Shown here: positions 22,679 to 33,948 of the stretch, piece by piece | Position numbering within the stretch: position 1 is the stretch's first letter | How the letters are laid out: each line of letters starts with the position of its first letter | NCBI GenBank assembly: GCA_025174535.1 | Contig: JALBUN010000031.1 | Span: 62,001 to 126,000, forward strand | Direction: 5' to 3' | DNA length: 64,000 nucleotides | Source: Cantharellus purpuraceus | Taxonomy: Eukaryota > Basidiomycota > Agaricomycetes > Cantharellales > Hydnaceae | Program-made: the position numbers and the translations under genes | The notes under the pieces: model-generated | The model's database searches: none | What the model saw: the letters and a program-made list of their open reading frames with translations, nothing else | Told to the model about the DNA's origin: nothing

Positions 22679-25600
22679 CGCCAGCGAATCAGAATCGCAT
22701 GCCTTCAAATTTCCGAAGCTCAATGGCCAGAACTACTCACTCTGGGCCGAGCACATGCAAGCTGCATTGCAATCTCGCTACCTTTGGCTCATAGTCAATG
22801 GTATGGAGACTTGTCCGGAAATGCCATCTGGTGCAAAGGTGGCTACCACAGAATGGAAACTCGAACGGAAGGAACACATGGACTGGTTGCTGCGCGATCA
22901 GGCGGCTCAGGGTCTTATGAAGGGCGCCACTGAGAGTTCTCAATGGCCGCACATTTCGAAGGCCCAAACTTCAAAGCAGATGTGGGACACATGGCATGAC
23001 ATGTACGTGACCAATCAGCAACGGATAGATGTCCACTACTACTTTGAGGAACTATATACTCGGAAGTACGTAGAGACGAGCTCCATGGCTGGTCACATCG
23101 CTACTATGCTCGACCTCAGACAGAAAATTACAGCAGCGGGAGAAACACTCCCTGATATACACATCGCTCGAGCACTCATCCTTTCACTCCCTCACAACCA
23201 ATCTTGGGACATCATCAAAATCCAGCTGTTTGGTCTGGAATCATCAAAACTCACCTCCGTAACTGTCAGCAGCACACTCATTGCTGAAGCCAACCGTCGC
23301 TCCAGAGGCAAGTCCAGTGAAACTGCCCTATTGACCAGGAAGAAAAACGGTGGTGATGGCAAAAAGAAGAAGACCGGAGCTAAACCGAAACCTGATGATG
23401 AATGTCGTTACTGCCATGAGAAAGGTCACTGGGTCAGCAAATGCCCCAAGCGTGAAGAGGAAGAGAAGAAGAAAAAGAGTGGTGGAGGCACAGCTAACCT
23501 CACCATTAATAACCTGCAAGAACTAGGTGAATGTCAGATAGGACACGTGTTCATGGCAGGAGAAACACCTACATCGGCCGAGTTAATATTGGACTGCGGT
23601 GCAACATCCCACATGTTTTGTGACTGGAGTTTCTTCACCACCTACACCCCTGCAACCTCACGCAAAACGATCACTGTAGGGGATGCTCACAGTATCCCGG
23701 TAGCTGGTCACAGTTCAGTTCGGTTCAGAAGCATCTTACCCAAAGGTTTTCGCACGATCACTTTACTTGGAGCCCTACATATCCCCACACTTGCTGCAAA
23801 CTTGGTCAGTCTTGGCAAGTTGCAGCGAGAGGGTGCCTCGGTTACAAGCTATGACAGCGGACTATCAGTTTCACTGAAGGGAGATGAGCTGCTTCGTGGG
23901 TCACTCACCGGTGACAGTGGTACATTGTACCACATCAACTGTCTTGAGATGCAAAGACACTCCACATACGTCGCAACAAGTGGGAGCCTCCGTCTTTGGC
24001 ACCGGCGCTTAGGTCATCTGCACCTGGACGCAATCCGAGAGATGTCACAGAAGAACCTGGTAGATGGACTCACCATATCATCACTCACAGAATATGACCC
24101 CGTGTGTGAAGGATGTGCACTTGGCAAATCACACCGATTACCATTCCCTAAGGCCAGTAACGCGCGATATAAAAAAATGGACTTACTCGTAGTTGACCTC
24201 ACTGGTCCGATGTCAGTTGAGACCTGGAGTGGAATGAGATATGCATTTGTTGCTGTTGAGGTCTCAAGCCGGCTCCCAATAGGGCGGATCCTACAATCGA
24301 AGGACAAAGCTGGCACTGCCCTGAAGGAAACAGTGGCTATGTTAGAGCGACAGTCTGGCAAGTTACTGAAGCGGATTAGATGCGACAATGGTACAGAGTT
24401 CACCAAACACCTTGTTGATTCATTTTGCCGCTGCAACGGTGTCGTTTTAGAAACAACCGTCCCATATTCACCAGAACAGAATGGGATCGCTGAACGGGCA
24501 ATTGCCATCTTCTTTGACATGGTCAGATGTATGCTTCACTCAGTGAAAATGGACTTACGCTATTGGGGGGAAGCCTTCCTATATGCGGTCCACATACGCA
24601 GCTGTTCCTATACATCAGCTCTTAAAGGAATGGTTCCACTGCAAGCTTGGTCAGGAATGAAACCCGACATATCTCACCTTCGAACATTTGGATCTATCGC
24701 TTATGTTAATGTCCCAAAGAAATTGCGTGGCGGTAAACTGGAAGTTACCTCTGTCAAATGCCGCCTGCTAGGTTGGTGGGCTAACGAGATGAAGGGATAC
24801 CGCCTTGAAGACATAGAGACGGGAAAGTTGATCACAGCTAGGGATGTACGGTTCCTAGAGGACCAAACCCCCGGGGATGTTGCCGTGATCGATACGCAAG
24901 GAGTTGCCCCCACACGCACTGAGATTGAGCGGTTAATGCCTGAGGATACAAGCCAACCAAGAAGAGAAAACTTACCGGCATATGAAGAGACACTGAACGG
25001 ATCTGAGACAGACAGCTCTCGAGACACCCCTGCAGATGCTCGTGTGCCCCCTTCCCTGGAACCAGGTCCTAATGGACAACCTCCAACTCGATCGCATAGA
25101 TGGGCTGACCTGCCACTGCAAAACCACCCTGCGCGAACACGAAACCCAGCGACGCAATTTGGTACTGCAGCAACTGAGGATGAGATAGATGCGGCGGTGA
25201 CAACAACTGGCAGAACTCACCGTGCATTCATAGCATACTCAGATGAACCCCGAACGTACTGCCAAGCCATGAAGTCATGCTACTCAAAGCAGTGGGAGGA
25301 GTCAGTTATGAAGGAATATAACCAGTTGAAGCAAACTGGTACCTTTGAGTGGGTCAAGACGCTTCCGGAAGGCCGGAAGGCAGTCGGTAGCTGCATCATC
25401 TTCAAAAATAAACATGATGGAAATGGCACATTTCTTCAGCATAAATCACGCATCGTTGCAAAGGGATTCTCACAGGTGCCTGGTCAGGACTTCAATGACA
25501 CGTTTGCATTGGTGGCAAAGTTTAGTACGCTACGCACACTCCTATCCATTGTCGCTCATGAGGACCTCGAGTTGCATCAAATAGACGTAGTCAGTGCTTA

Positions 25601-25790
25601 CCTACAGGGTGACCTCGACGAGGAGATCTACATGGAAGTACCTGAAGGGATCAAAGAGGAGGGTAAAGAAGGCTGGTACTGGAAGCTCAGGAAAGCGCTC
25701 TATGGCTTGAAGCAGGCAGGACGTCAGTGGAAAACTAGACTGGACAAGGCAATGACTGGACTCAACTTTAAGAAGAGCCAGGTGGACGAT
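22671..25790 (+). CDS. copia E gag-pol polyprotein, 5' part (gag, protease, integrase, RT start)
   Basis: One open frame from the ATG in the primer site. Gag has a copia-type helical core (residues about 10-210) and the zinc knuckle CRYCHEKGHWVSKC (about 244-257). The protease site is LDCGATSHMF, with DCG in place of the usual DSG. The pre-integrase region has LWHRRLGHLH and CEGCALGKSHRLPF. The integrase core shows VVDLTGPM, CDNGTEF and SPEQNGIAERA. RT begins near 25270 and reaches KSQVDDC, where X2 inserts. The polyprotein would be cleaved by its own protease. The frame is intact to the insertion, so this copy is young. Confidence 0.93.
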
Positions 25791-27222
25791 TGTTTTGGAA
25801 CCCGCAAAATTATGGTGTTAGGGCAAACTCTAAATCACCACAATTCCGTGAATGAACAGCTGAGAAGAATATCAAACCCTGCTGCAGCACAACTCCAGAA
25901 ACGATTTAACGTTTGTACTTTGGTTACAATCCTTTGTATTGGTCAATGCAGACTATACGCAGAAAGGTAATACGTTTCTTAGCAGCAAGAAATGAATAAG
26001 ACTTCCAGAGTCTAGAGTTCACGGACGCTTAGGGGTCCAGATATTCCAAAATGAGGGGAATGCACTTAGAGGCTAAAGGAAGTAGGTGGATGAATCCAAC
26101 CGTCCAACCAGTGGCACTCAGAAGCGGGTAACAGCGATGTGTGAAGTAGTCTAGCAACTGCTTCACACAAGTTCAAGATTCTAATGCTCTGCAAAGGCAG
26201 TACACACTAGTTACTTAAACAAGAGGACTAATGGCAGGACTATCGACAGACAATCTCACCCTGTAGATTCATAGTCACATGAGGTAGATACTACACTCAC
26301 ACCCAAAGCAGGAATATCACTACTTCGAGTGCAATCAAGTACAGTTACACAACTGTAAAAGATCCTTGAACTGGTAATCAACAGTTACTGAGATAGAGGA
26401 TGACACTGTATGTCACTCTAGTCACACTGGTGTGCAGAAGATGGGTAGAATATGATGATATGTTATTCTTTCAGAGGCAGAATGGCCTCCTTATATATTG
26501 TATTTACAGGGGCTGACTAATGCTTCTGGAATATTCTACCTATTAATAGATGGAAACTACTGGAAGGTTGTGGAAGGTGGAAGAAAGGGGTAGAATATTC
26601 CAAGCCAATCACAGGATCTGATCACAGCACTAACACTGATCAGGAGCTGAATAATGGTTCTGGAAAGTTCTATCTAATAATAGAGGGAAACAGCTAGAAT
26701 GTTATGGAAAGGGGTAGAATATTCCAAGGCAATCACCTGATTTGATCACCCATCAGCTGATCTGATCCCTGAGCTAGGCACTGATCAGGCAAAAAGAAGG
26801 GTGTCCACCCTGTTTTCTGCACTGGTTTGGACAGCCATGGATAGCCACATGTCATGTGATGATCTCCACGGAAAATAGTGCCCTGAGAGGCTGTGGTTGT
26901 TAAGTTACAGAATATTTATTGATCAGAGACATCTGAGCTTGAATTGAGGCCAAATGCCTGGTCCAAAAGGGGAGAGCCGGCTGTGTGAAGGTTTGTGGGT
27001 GCCTATGGGTCCACAACTGTAGCACAGCAGAAATAAATGATTCTGAGCTGAGTTCTGCATGGAATATTCCCGAAAAAATATGGAAAAATAGAGAATATTT
27101 GAATAAGTCCATTCCAGGTACAAGCATCAAATATATGCTGATATTTAGGAATGGAAAAGCAAAGAATAGCACATTGGTGCTGCATAAATGGAATTTGATA
27201 GGGAAAAGGTGGTTCCCATACA
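25791..27222 (-). mobile_element. Family X LTR-like element, copy X2 (complete)
   Basis: A 1432-bp unit, TGTTTTGGAACC...GGTTCCCATACA, inserted in the RT of copia E. The flanks are ACGAT (25786-25790) and ATGAT (27223-27227), a 5-bp target duplication with one CpG to TpG change. Removing the unit rejoins the RT frame (VDDC then LYIL). It is the reverse orientation of X1, and its TATA (minus strand) is near 26495. Confidence 0.9.
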
Positions 27223-28265
27223 ATGATTGCCTCTACATCCTCTGAGAGGAAGGCACCATCGCACTCCTGGTACTCATGTATGTGGATGATATGGCCGTTG
27301 CTGGACAATCACTCCAAAGGGTTGAGGAGTTCAAGTCGGAACTTCAGAAGATCTTCAATATTACCAACATCGGTGAGCTGAAATATATACTCGGTGTTCA
27401 AGTCGCTCGCAATAGAAAGAAACTCACCATATCCCTGAATCAAATGGCCTATATCACCAGGATCTTATCCAAGTTTGGTATGCAAGATTGTGCACCCGTG
27501 GCCACTCCACTTGCTGTCAAACATAATTTGTCAGACTCGCAGTCACCTGCTACAGAGGAGGACCGCGCAGCTTACCTCAGATATGCCAGCGGTCTCTCTT
27601 ACCTTGAGATCGTTGGATCCCTGCTATACGCAACACAGACGAGACCTGACATTCAATTTGCCGTCAGCCTTGTTTCGCAGTTCAGAGGAAACCCTGGAAA
27701 GGCTCACCTAGAGGCTGCAAAGCGCGTCCTGCGGTATCTGAAGGGGACCGCTCAGTTCACCTTGGCGCTTGGGCAGAGAGCCCATGAATCCGTAGACATA
27801 GTCGGTTGGTCCGATTCAAACTGGGGCAAGGACCCAGACACGTGCCGATCAGTGGGAGGTTTCGTGTTTGACGTCGCCGGAGGATCGGTCTCATGGTCGT
27901 CGAAGAAGCAGCCAATGGTCGCGTTATCTACATTAGAAGCTGAGTACATGGCTGCATCGAACGCGACAAAAGAAGCTATATGGTTATGAACCTTACTTGA
28001 AGACCTGGGGTATCCACCGGTCACGGCCACCGTCCTTCACGCCGACAATCAAGGGTGCATCGCACTGGCATGAAACCCGGTCACCCACACATGTGCTAAA
28101 CATATTGATATCCGCCATCACTTCATCCGAGAACGAGTAGATCGCGGCGAAGTCAACTTACAATACTGTTCTACCAATGATATGTTAGCCGACATATTCA
28201 CCAAGCAACTTCCCAGAGACGCGTTTGAAAAATTTAGGGAGCTACTAGGAGTGGGAGACGGTTGA
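27223..28265 (+). pseudogene. copia E pol, 3' part (RT end and RNase H) with TGA codons
   Basis: The frame continues with the catalytic YVDDM motif (about 27279-27293), GELKYILGVQV, YLEIVGSLLYATQTRPDI, and RNase H (WSDSNWGKD, STLEAEYMA, LHADNQGC), ending at TGA 28263-28265. In-frame TGA codons lie at 27243, 27987 and 28071. The first two sit where copia proteins usually have Arg (for example after IWL), consistent with CGA to TGA changes. All other catalytic residues look intact. Confidence 0.9.
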
Positions 28266-28292
28266 CATTGTTGAGCACTCGTCGAGTGGGAG

Positions 28293-28497
28293 TGACGAAG
28301 ATCATACGACTCGCCCTCAACGTGGACTCCTATGGATCCACGACTCGGCAGGCCATAAACAATTTTCTAGCGCTTACTGGAGTTCACGCTCTTACTGCTG
28401 AACTCCAGGTAAGCAATCCGTAGTATTCTGCCAACACATTAGTATTTAATATACGCTCTTACTGCTGAACTCCAGCCTCCGCCTGCCTAAGTTGTTA
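28293..28497 (+). repeat. 3' LTR of copia E
   Basis: A 205-bp repeat of 22462-22666, preceded by a purine-rich stretch (GGAGTGGGAGA, near 28247) and followed by the target duplication TCCTG. Confidence 0.92.
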
Positions 28498-28502
28498 TCC
28501 TG

Positions 28503-28860
28503 CCCTAGTTGACATTCCCAATAATAATTTCTCAGTAATGGAATTTTGGTCGTTGGCTAACCGGGTGATCAGTCCGGGGGGCTTGACCGATGCTTGGATT
28601 TACAGACGGGTCAAAAAGATGTAAGATGTATGAGTTCAGACTTCAAATGGACTTAGAAGTAACCAGGGGACCAGTCAACTACCAAGTCGTATTGAGGTCC
28701 AAGAAGTTCCTACTCTCGTACATGTATCTATCTATCTACTTATATGCCAAACCCTTGTCTCAGTGTAATGTTTGGTCGGAGATAGCATTGTACTCCGTCT
28801 CCGGTCAAGACCGGCTCCTTACACCTAGCGCTCTACGAGAACGATCTCGTCACGCGTGAC
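28503..28860 (-). mobile_element. gypsy D 5' end (gag start and probable leader or LTR)
   Basis: An ATG on the minus strand at 28515 gives MSTRA, in frame with the D gag piece left of the copia target site. The sequence to the right should be the D leader and 5' LTR. An LTR boundary could not be fixed, because the D 3' LTR is missing from the window. Confidence 0.45.
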
Positions 28861-29749
28861 ACATCCCTAGTGTTCATTTGATCCTGCTTCGGAGGGACGC
28901 CAACCTTCAAAGTTCCCTTCACCTTTACCAAGCATGCCTGATCAGACGATGAAATCGAATGTTATAGCGTCTTAGGACCAGCCAGAGCAACTAGAACAGG
29001 GCCCTGCATTTGTTGAGATGTCGGTCTCAGTTGTGGTATAAAAACGTCTAGTATTAAGACACCTGATAGATGTGTCTATAATGAGTAACTTCCAATACGC
29101 CAGTACAATAATGTACGCTTACCTCAGTTGTGGTATAAAAACGACTGAGGAAGATATACTACCGCTATCAGCGTCTAGCTGTACTAATAGACGCTGTAGG
29201 TGTATATGTATTACTCGTTAGAGAGTATTCTAACAGCATTACCTACATATTCGACATGCGCATGCGACGATGGTACACAATCGCTGGCTGATCGGGCCCG
29301 AATCCCTGCACCCTGGTCTCAGTGTTTCATAACAATAATAGAGAGATCTGCAGAGACGCATTCGGCATGGTCACGTATAAATCAATGCGTGCTGTATGCG
29401 GCCTGACGGGAGGTCGCGAGAGTGATCCCTTATTTCTGCTTCAGTGTATACTCGAATTGCAAATCGGACGACAGGCACAGTTCCCACCGAGAAACTACCG
29501 ACTTGCAGGCGGCAATCCAGAGAACTAAGCAAACCATTTGGGAGAATATTCCAGGATGGTTCGGCATAAATGTGATGATGTTGGACTTGGTGGACCTATA
29601 AGGGTGGCTAATTTTTGTCCTTCTTTTATTGGGACATTAAGGGGTCCTAGTTTAAATATAAATACTGGGTTTTGGTTGTAGGTTGCAAGGCGGGGGAGAG
29701 TATAACGGCTACTCGGCATCTTCCAAGTCCGTCTTCCCAGTTCAAAACG
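28861..29749. other. intergenic region with TATA-containing direct repeat
   Basis: No gene is recognised. CTCAGTTGTGGTATAAAAAC occurs at 29026 and again at 29124, about 98 bp apart. The second copy is followed by its own inverted GACTGAGG. A possible promoter for the gene at 29750 lies near 29657 (AAATATAAATAC). Confidence 0.5.
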
Positions 29750-30579
29750 ATGTCGAAGACTGCATGGTCACGGGCTTCAAGCGTTCCCTCAGGTCGCATT
29801 CCACCTTCTCGCACCCCTACCCCTAGCCGAAAGAAAGGGAAAGGCAGATCAGCCACCTAAAAGCAAGGAGGTGCTGACCCTTGAAGGTCTGGTGGAAGGT
29901 TTGAAAACGTGGACCACTGACAAGGACCCAGAGGGTGGATGCTTTTGTCTAGGTGAGCCGGCAGTCTTAAAGCCATCTAGATTCCACGTTGATTTCCCTT
30001 CAGCCAAAGAACACGCACTCTCCAAATACACCCCCCTTTGTGTGCAATGTGGACTTATTCTCTGTTCTCTCCACAAGCCGTTCTATCCCTCTCTGCATCG
30101 TGCTTCGGTCCTCAATTCACCGGCTTCCCGCAAGGAGCTTATTCAGAGAATCACCACAGAAATCCCCGAGGTGCTGGTGTATGAAACCGAGCAGCGCGAG
30201 CATGCGCGGCAAGAGCTTCGGAAGGCAGAAGGCGCTTTTGCGACGCTTTCTGCGTCTTCGAGCAACCGTGAATTTTCTAAAGCAGCGCCTCAATCTCGCA
30301 AGGCTCTGTCACAGCTCTCAGACTCGAAAAGTCACCGTCACTTCTTACATGGCTACACCACCTGAATGTGAGCCGTCCGCAACGGATGCGAAAGAGGAAG
30401 CAGATATCCGCATGCCTCTCCCTCTTAAAGAGGCCGACTATGTCAAGGGAAGGTCAATGGAGGGGCGGCGATGGCAGAATTTAAGGGATAGTGATATAGC
30501 CTATATTCCCCTTCCGGCCCAGAACAAGACTCAAAGTTCACAGGGAAGTCAGAGAAGGAAGAAGGGAATAGAACCTTGA
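29750..30579 (+). pseudogene. TRIP4/Rqt4-like zf-C2HC5 gene, apparently decayed
   Basis: ATG 29750 opens MSKTAWSRASS. A one-base frame change near 29845 is needed to reach QPPKSKEVLTLEGL. A 51-nt intron (29953-30003, GTGAGC...TTTCAG) lies inside the zinc finger; removing it gives CFCLAKEHALSKY then PLCVQCGLILC, as in ASC-1/TRIP4 zinc fingers. Where the family has C-P-x-C the sequence reads S-L-H-R, so two zinc ligands are lost. A charged helix follows (EQREHARQELRKAEGAF). Another frame change near 30310 leads to TRKVTVTSY and a Lys-rich end. Intact homologues act in ribosome-quality control or coactivation. This copy is probably a paralogue or relic. Confidence 0.6.
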
Positions 30580-31868
30580 CCGGTCAAGTAGCTGTTCTAA
30601 TGATTTTACAAAAGATTAGTTGTTATCAAGGCGATAATTTGGCAAGAGGTCGGCGAGCTTCAAAGAATTGAAATTCGAAACCATAATCACGTTACATGGT
30701 TTGTCGCAAGTTGCAGCGTGGTCTTTCAAAATCCCATTACTGCCTTCTAGAGAAACATCTTGCCAACGCCTTCGCGCCAGACCTGCGTGAGCTCAGGAGA
30801 CTCATCTGTGGTAAGTACACTCACAACCTTACAACTGCTCCCCTCCCTTATGTCCATATGTACTCGATGCCTCGAAAGCGTATGCTTTTCTCGTTCATTC
30901 TGCAAATGAGTTCATTCCAAGCCTACTGGGGTTGGCCCACCAAGCGTCAAATGTCCCATGCAAGTGTTTCGTCAAGGTGCGCCTCATACCTGCATGATCC
31001 TGACTATGATCGGTGATACAGTCTCGCGAGCTTACAGAGCTACTTTGTTCTATTTCTGACAGTTGCTTCCTATAGGCGATGGAGAGTACATCGTACATAT
31101 TACGTGAGGCAAATGCAAGTGCCATCTCAATTGCCATCTCCACGTCAGCACGCACTCCGACACGATGTGATCATTGAATGCGATAGCGACACGTCTATTC
31201 TGAGCCTTATGTATCTCGATTGGCGTATCGCACACAATGACCACTCACAATGATTATGAGAAATGAAGCTAGGGTGAAACCCCATGGCACTGCTTTCCCG
31301 AATGTTTGACTGTGCTATTCAACAGCCAGGGCCCTGTGCGCTAACGTCATATGATAACACGAGGAAACAGCGTGCGCGATCAGGACTTCACCTCGCGGTA
31401 CTAAGCACGATAGAATGTGGAAAGCTGCATCTACGATAATATTAGAAATTGTCCTCACGTTTGAATCTCGCCTTCAAGGATGGCAAAATCTGTGAGGCAT
31501 TTTCAACGTGGCAGGCCAATGTCATAGTCTCAAATCATGAGGCAGGTGGAAAAGTATTGCAAGGCTTCCTTTGTTTGTAAGACATACCAGACAAAGGATG
31601 TGCAAAGCTTTCCATATTAGATTATACCATGCATCTACGTGCAGGATCTAGGATCTCCCACTTTTAGGCACTGAGGCGGTGCCTTGACATATAGGTGCAC
31701 TCGCTAGACTTAATTTCCTGTCAGCGCCGTACCGAAGCCCCAATCAAGTGAGCCATACTGTATGGCCCTAATTAGATATTTGTGAATTAAAAGTCAACGC
31801 ATTTGCACGCTGTAAACTGAATAAGTACAATGAGCCGTAAGGCTGTCAGCGCGAAGCATCGCTGCGTC
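30580..31868. other. intergenic, no gene recognised
   Basis: About 1.3 kb without a convincing frame. The 106-codon frame at 30696 has no domain, and the opposite-strand frames near 30895-31244 overlap without supporting motifs. Confidence 0.5.
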
Positions 31869-31876
31869 TATATAAA
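31869..31876 (+). promoter_or_regulatory. TATA box of the zinc-finger gene at 31906
   Basis: TATATAAA lies 37 bp upstream of the ATG at 31906. This implies a very short 5' leader if transcription starts about 25-30 bp downstream. Confidence 0.5.
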
Positions 31877-31905
31877 CAGTGAGGTCTCCTACGACTTCTT
31901 TCCCC

Positions 31906-33271
31906 ATGGCAAACTACAGCACCATGTCTCTGAACGAGATGACAGCCTCTACAAGCAATGGAATGACCACACATGAATCTCATTACCTAGACGAAGGCCT
32001 TATTTACAACGCAGTGAGTACCTGAACTATCTCTAGGTGTATACCATTAACAGTGTTATAGGAGGGGCTCAATGTCATGTTGAGCGCGTATGGGACTCAC
32101 CAGGTTCCGCTGTAAGTGTTGCGACGCTGTGCATCAACCTAGAGCAAGAACTAATATTGTAGATGTCAGTGCAACATTTCCCCCTCAGGAGGAGTTGCAG
32201 TCATCGGATGTTTTGAGACCCATGGGGATCAATGCGCCGATGGGCTTGGGTGAGCCATGGGCAAGCCAGCCCAGAATGGCAGATGGGACCAGGTGGGAAA
32301 TGGCAACTCTGGGTCCAGGGAATAGGGGATACCCGGCAATGGGTAATTTTCCAGCTCCGGCAGCAGCACCATGGACGTACTCATTGGCAGCACCGGGGAG
32401 ATACCCAGCAACAGGTAATCCAACAAGTGCACCCCCAGAGCTGTTTCAGTGTGTGGCATGTGGCCACATACAACCTGCACAGCACATTCAGGATGGTGGA
32501 CAAGGGAGGTGCGTGACTTTGACATGATGAAATTGCAGAGAATGGGGCTGACGCGTGTTCAGGTCCACCATCAACACATACAATGAGATTCACAACCAGG
32601 GGACGGCGTGGAATGCCACGACCTCCCCACAGCTGGCGAATACTAGTTATATGCAAGAGAGTGGAAACCCGGCTACATCGCTAATGGCCGCTCCAGTCCA
32701 GGATGGACCTGTGACAGGACCATCGCCGGCTGATATAACTCCAGTACCATTACCGGCTGGAACGCCAGTACCACCACTGGCTACGTCAGGTTCACACACT
32801 CCTTCGCCCGACACAACCTCGATAGGACCATCGCAGGTTGGATCGCCGGCAACCGCGGCTCAAAATCGTCCATGGCGTCGCAAGTCACGTAAATGTGACT
32901 TTGTTGCTGCAGACGGCAACGTCTGCGGGCGCGTCTTGTCGCACAACTTCGACCGTCACTGGGTGGCACATGGTCTCACTGAGTTGGAGGCAGTCCAACG
33001 GGGAAGACTCTCAATGCAGGACGCCACGATTGTGAAATCGTTTCAGTGTCAGAAATTGCTTGCACGTCACCAGCTGACTTGTCCTCTGGGATGCACGGAT
33101 AATCGGACGCATTTGCTTACCTTCTCGAGGAAGGAGCATCTCCTCCGCCATCTGCGACGTTACTGTCGGTGGCTGCACTCCGAGGAAGAGATTTCACAAC
33201 TGTTGAGCGAGACCGTGAAAACGACAGGGTGGAACCAGACTGCGAGGAAGCTTCGTCAACTAGGGGACTGA
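31906..33271 (+). CDS. putative zinc-finger protein, four exons
   Basis: Exons 31906-32013, 32062-32111, 32170-32508 and 32563-33271 join in frame to 401 residues; all three introns are GT-AG and 48-58 nt. The N-terminal half is Pro/Gly/Ala-rich and probably disordered, with one CVACGH pair (residues about 140-150). The C-terminal part has KCDFVAADGNVCGRVLS then HNFDRHWVAH: C-x9-C followed by His-x-x-x-x-x-His or His-x3-His, a C2H2-like finger with a long first loop. Further Cys and His (CQ, H, CPLGC, HLLRHLRRYC) could form a second site. Nuclear transcription factor is an inference. The third intron joins the same frame as the last exon, which supports the model. ATG 31906 is chosen because it follows the TATA box. 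Confidence 0.65.
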
Positions 33272-33948
33272 CAGCAAGCTGAGCACAGCTGTTCGGTTGA
33301 AGATGTTTGAAAATGCTGTCGGGGCATTTTTAAACCACGTCAGCGGAGTGATTGGTTGATCGATGAGGGTGTGGAACGAATATGGTGATGTTGAGCCCAT
33401 TGCAATCGGCAGTTGCTGCCGTGAGCTCCCAGGAACTAAATGAGCACTCACAACCTCCTGTTGCGAGGTCGGCTTTCCAATTTTCCAATACCTTGGGGTT
33501 GATTGATATAACAATATATCGAGCTGTTGTGGTGGTTAAATTGTACACCGCGTCCACATTTGAAGGTCAGCTGATTGGTGAAGGATCCGGCTTGGTGAGA
33601 CGCAAATGCAATTATCAGTACATCGCTCGTTTCTGCGGCCAATACTACCCATGCACTCCTTAATCGATCTGGGAATCGAGTTTGAGGCTGCCGCCTTATG
33701 CTGATTCGTCCACATAGCTTCTCATTTCTTTCTAGGGCAAATCGAAACGGACGTGTTTCGAACTGTGTTGCCCTATTAGCTGATATTTCACTTGAGACAC
33801 TGGTAAACTGCACGGTTTTACATTGTACCTCTTCCTACACATTCAAAGGCTCTATACACATGTCGATTCAAACCTTGACTCTGTCCACTTTCAAATATAA
33901 TCAACTTCAGGGCTGCATTAAGAATCAACAACCTCATGTTAAAAACAA
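33272..33948. other. intergenic, no gene recognised
   Basis: Overlapping frames on both strands (33382-33663 plus, 33448-33813 minus) have no domain or composition that would support a gene. This stretch separates convergent genes. Confidence 0.5.

Larger units (their letters stand above)
22462..28497 (+). mobile_element. Ty1/copia retrotransposon E, complete ends
   Basis: Two 205-bp LTRs (22462-22666 and 28293-28497) bound the element, which is flanked by a perfect 5-bp target duplication TCCTG (22457-22461 and 28498-28502). The LTRs differ at three sites by eye, all C/T transitions. The order gag, protease, integrase, RT, RNase H defines copia. The element interrupts gypsy D gag and is itself interrupted by X2 (25791-27222). 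Without X2 it is about 4.6 kb. The LTR ends are TGACG and TTGTTA, so the 3' end is not the usual CA. Confidence 0.95.

Noticed and set aside
28262..28518. TTGACATT repeated before and after the copia 3' LTR as an 8-bp target duplication
   Set aside because: The LTR ends and the TCCTG duplication fit both sides exactly; the TTGACATT match is coincidental.
28503..29749. Possible tRNA-like stems near 28800
   Set aside because: No cloverleaf with conserved A and B boxes could be traced.
33260..33813. Overlapping minus-strand frames of 75-121 codons
   Set aside because: No domain, no consistent splice pattern, and open frames on both strands suggest chance.
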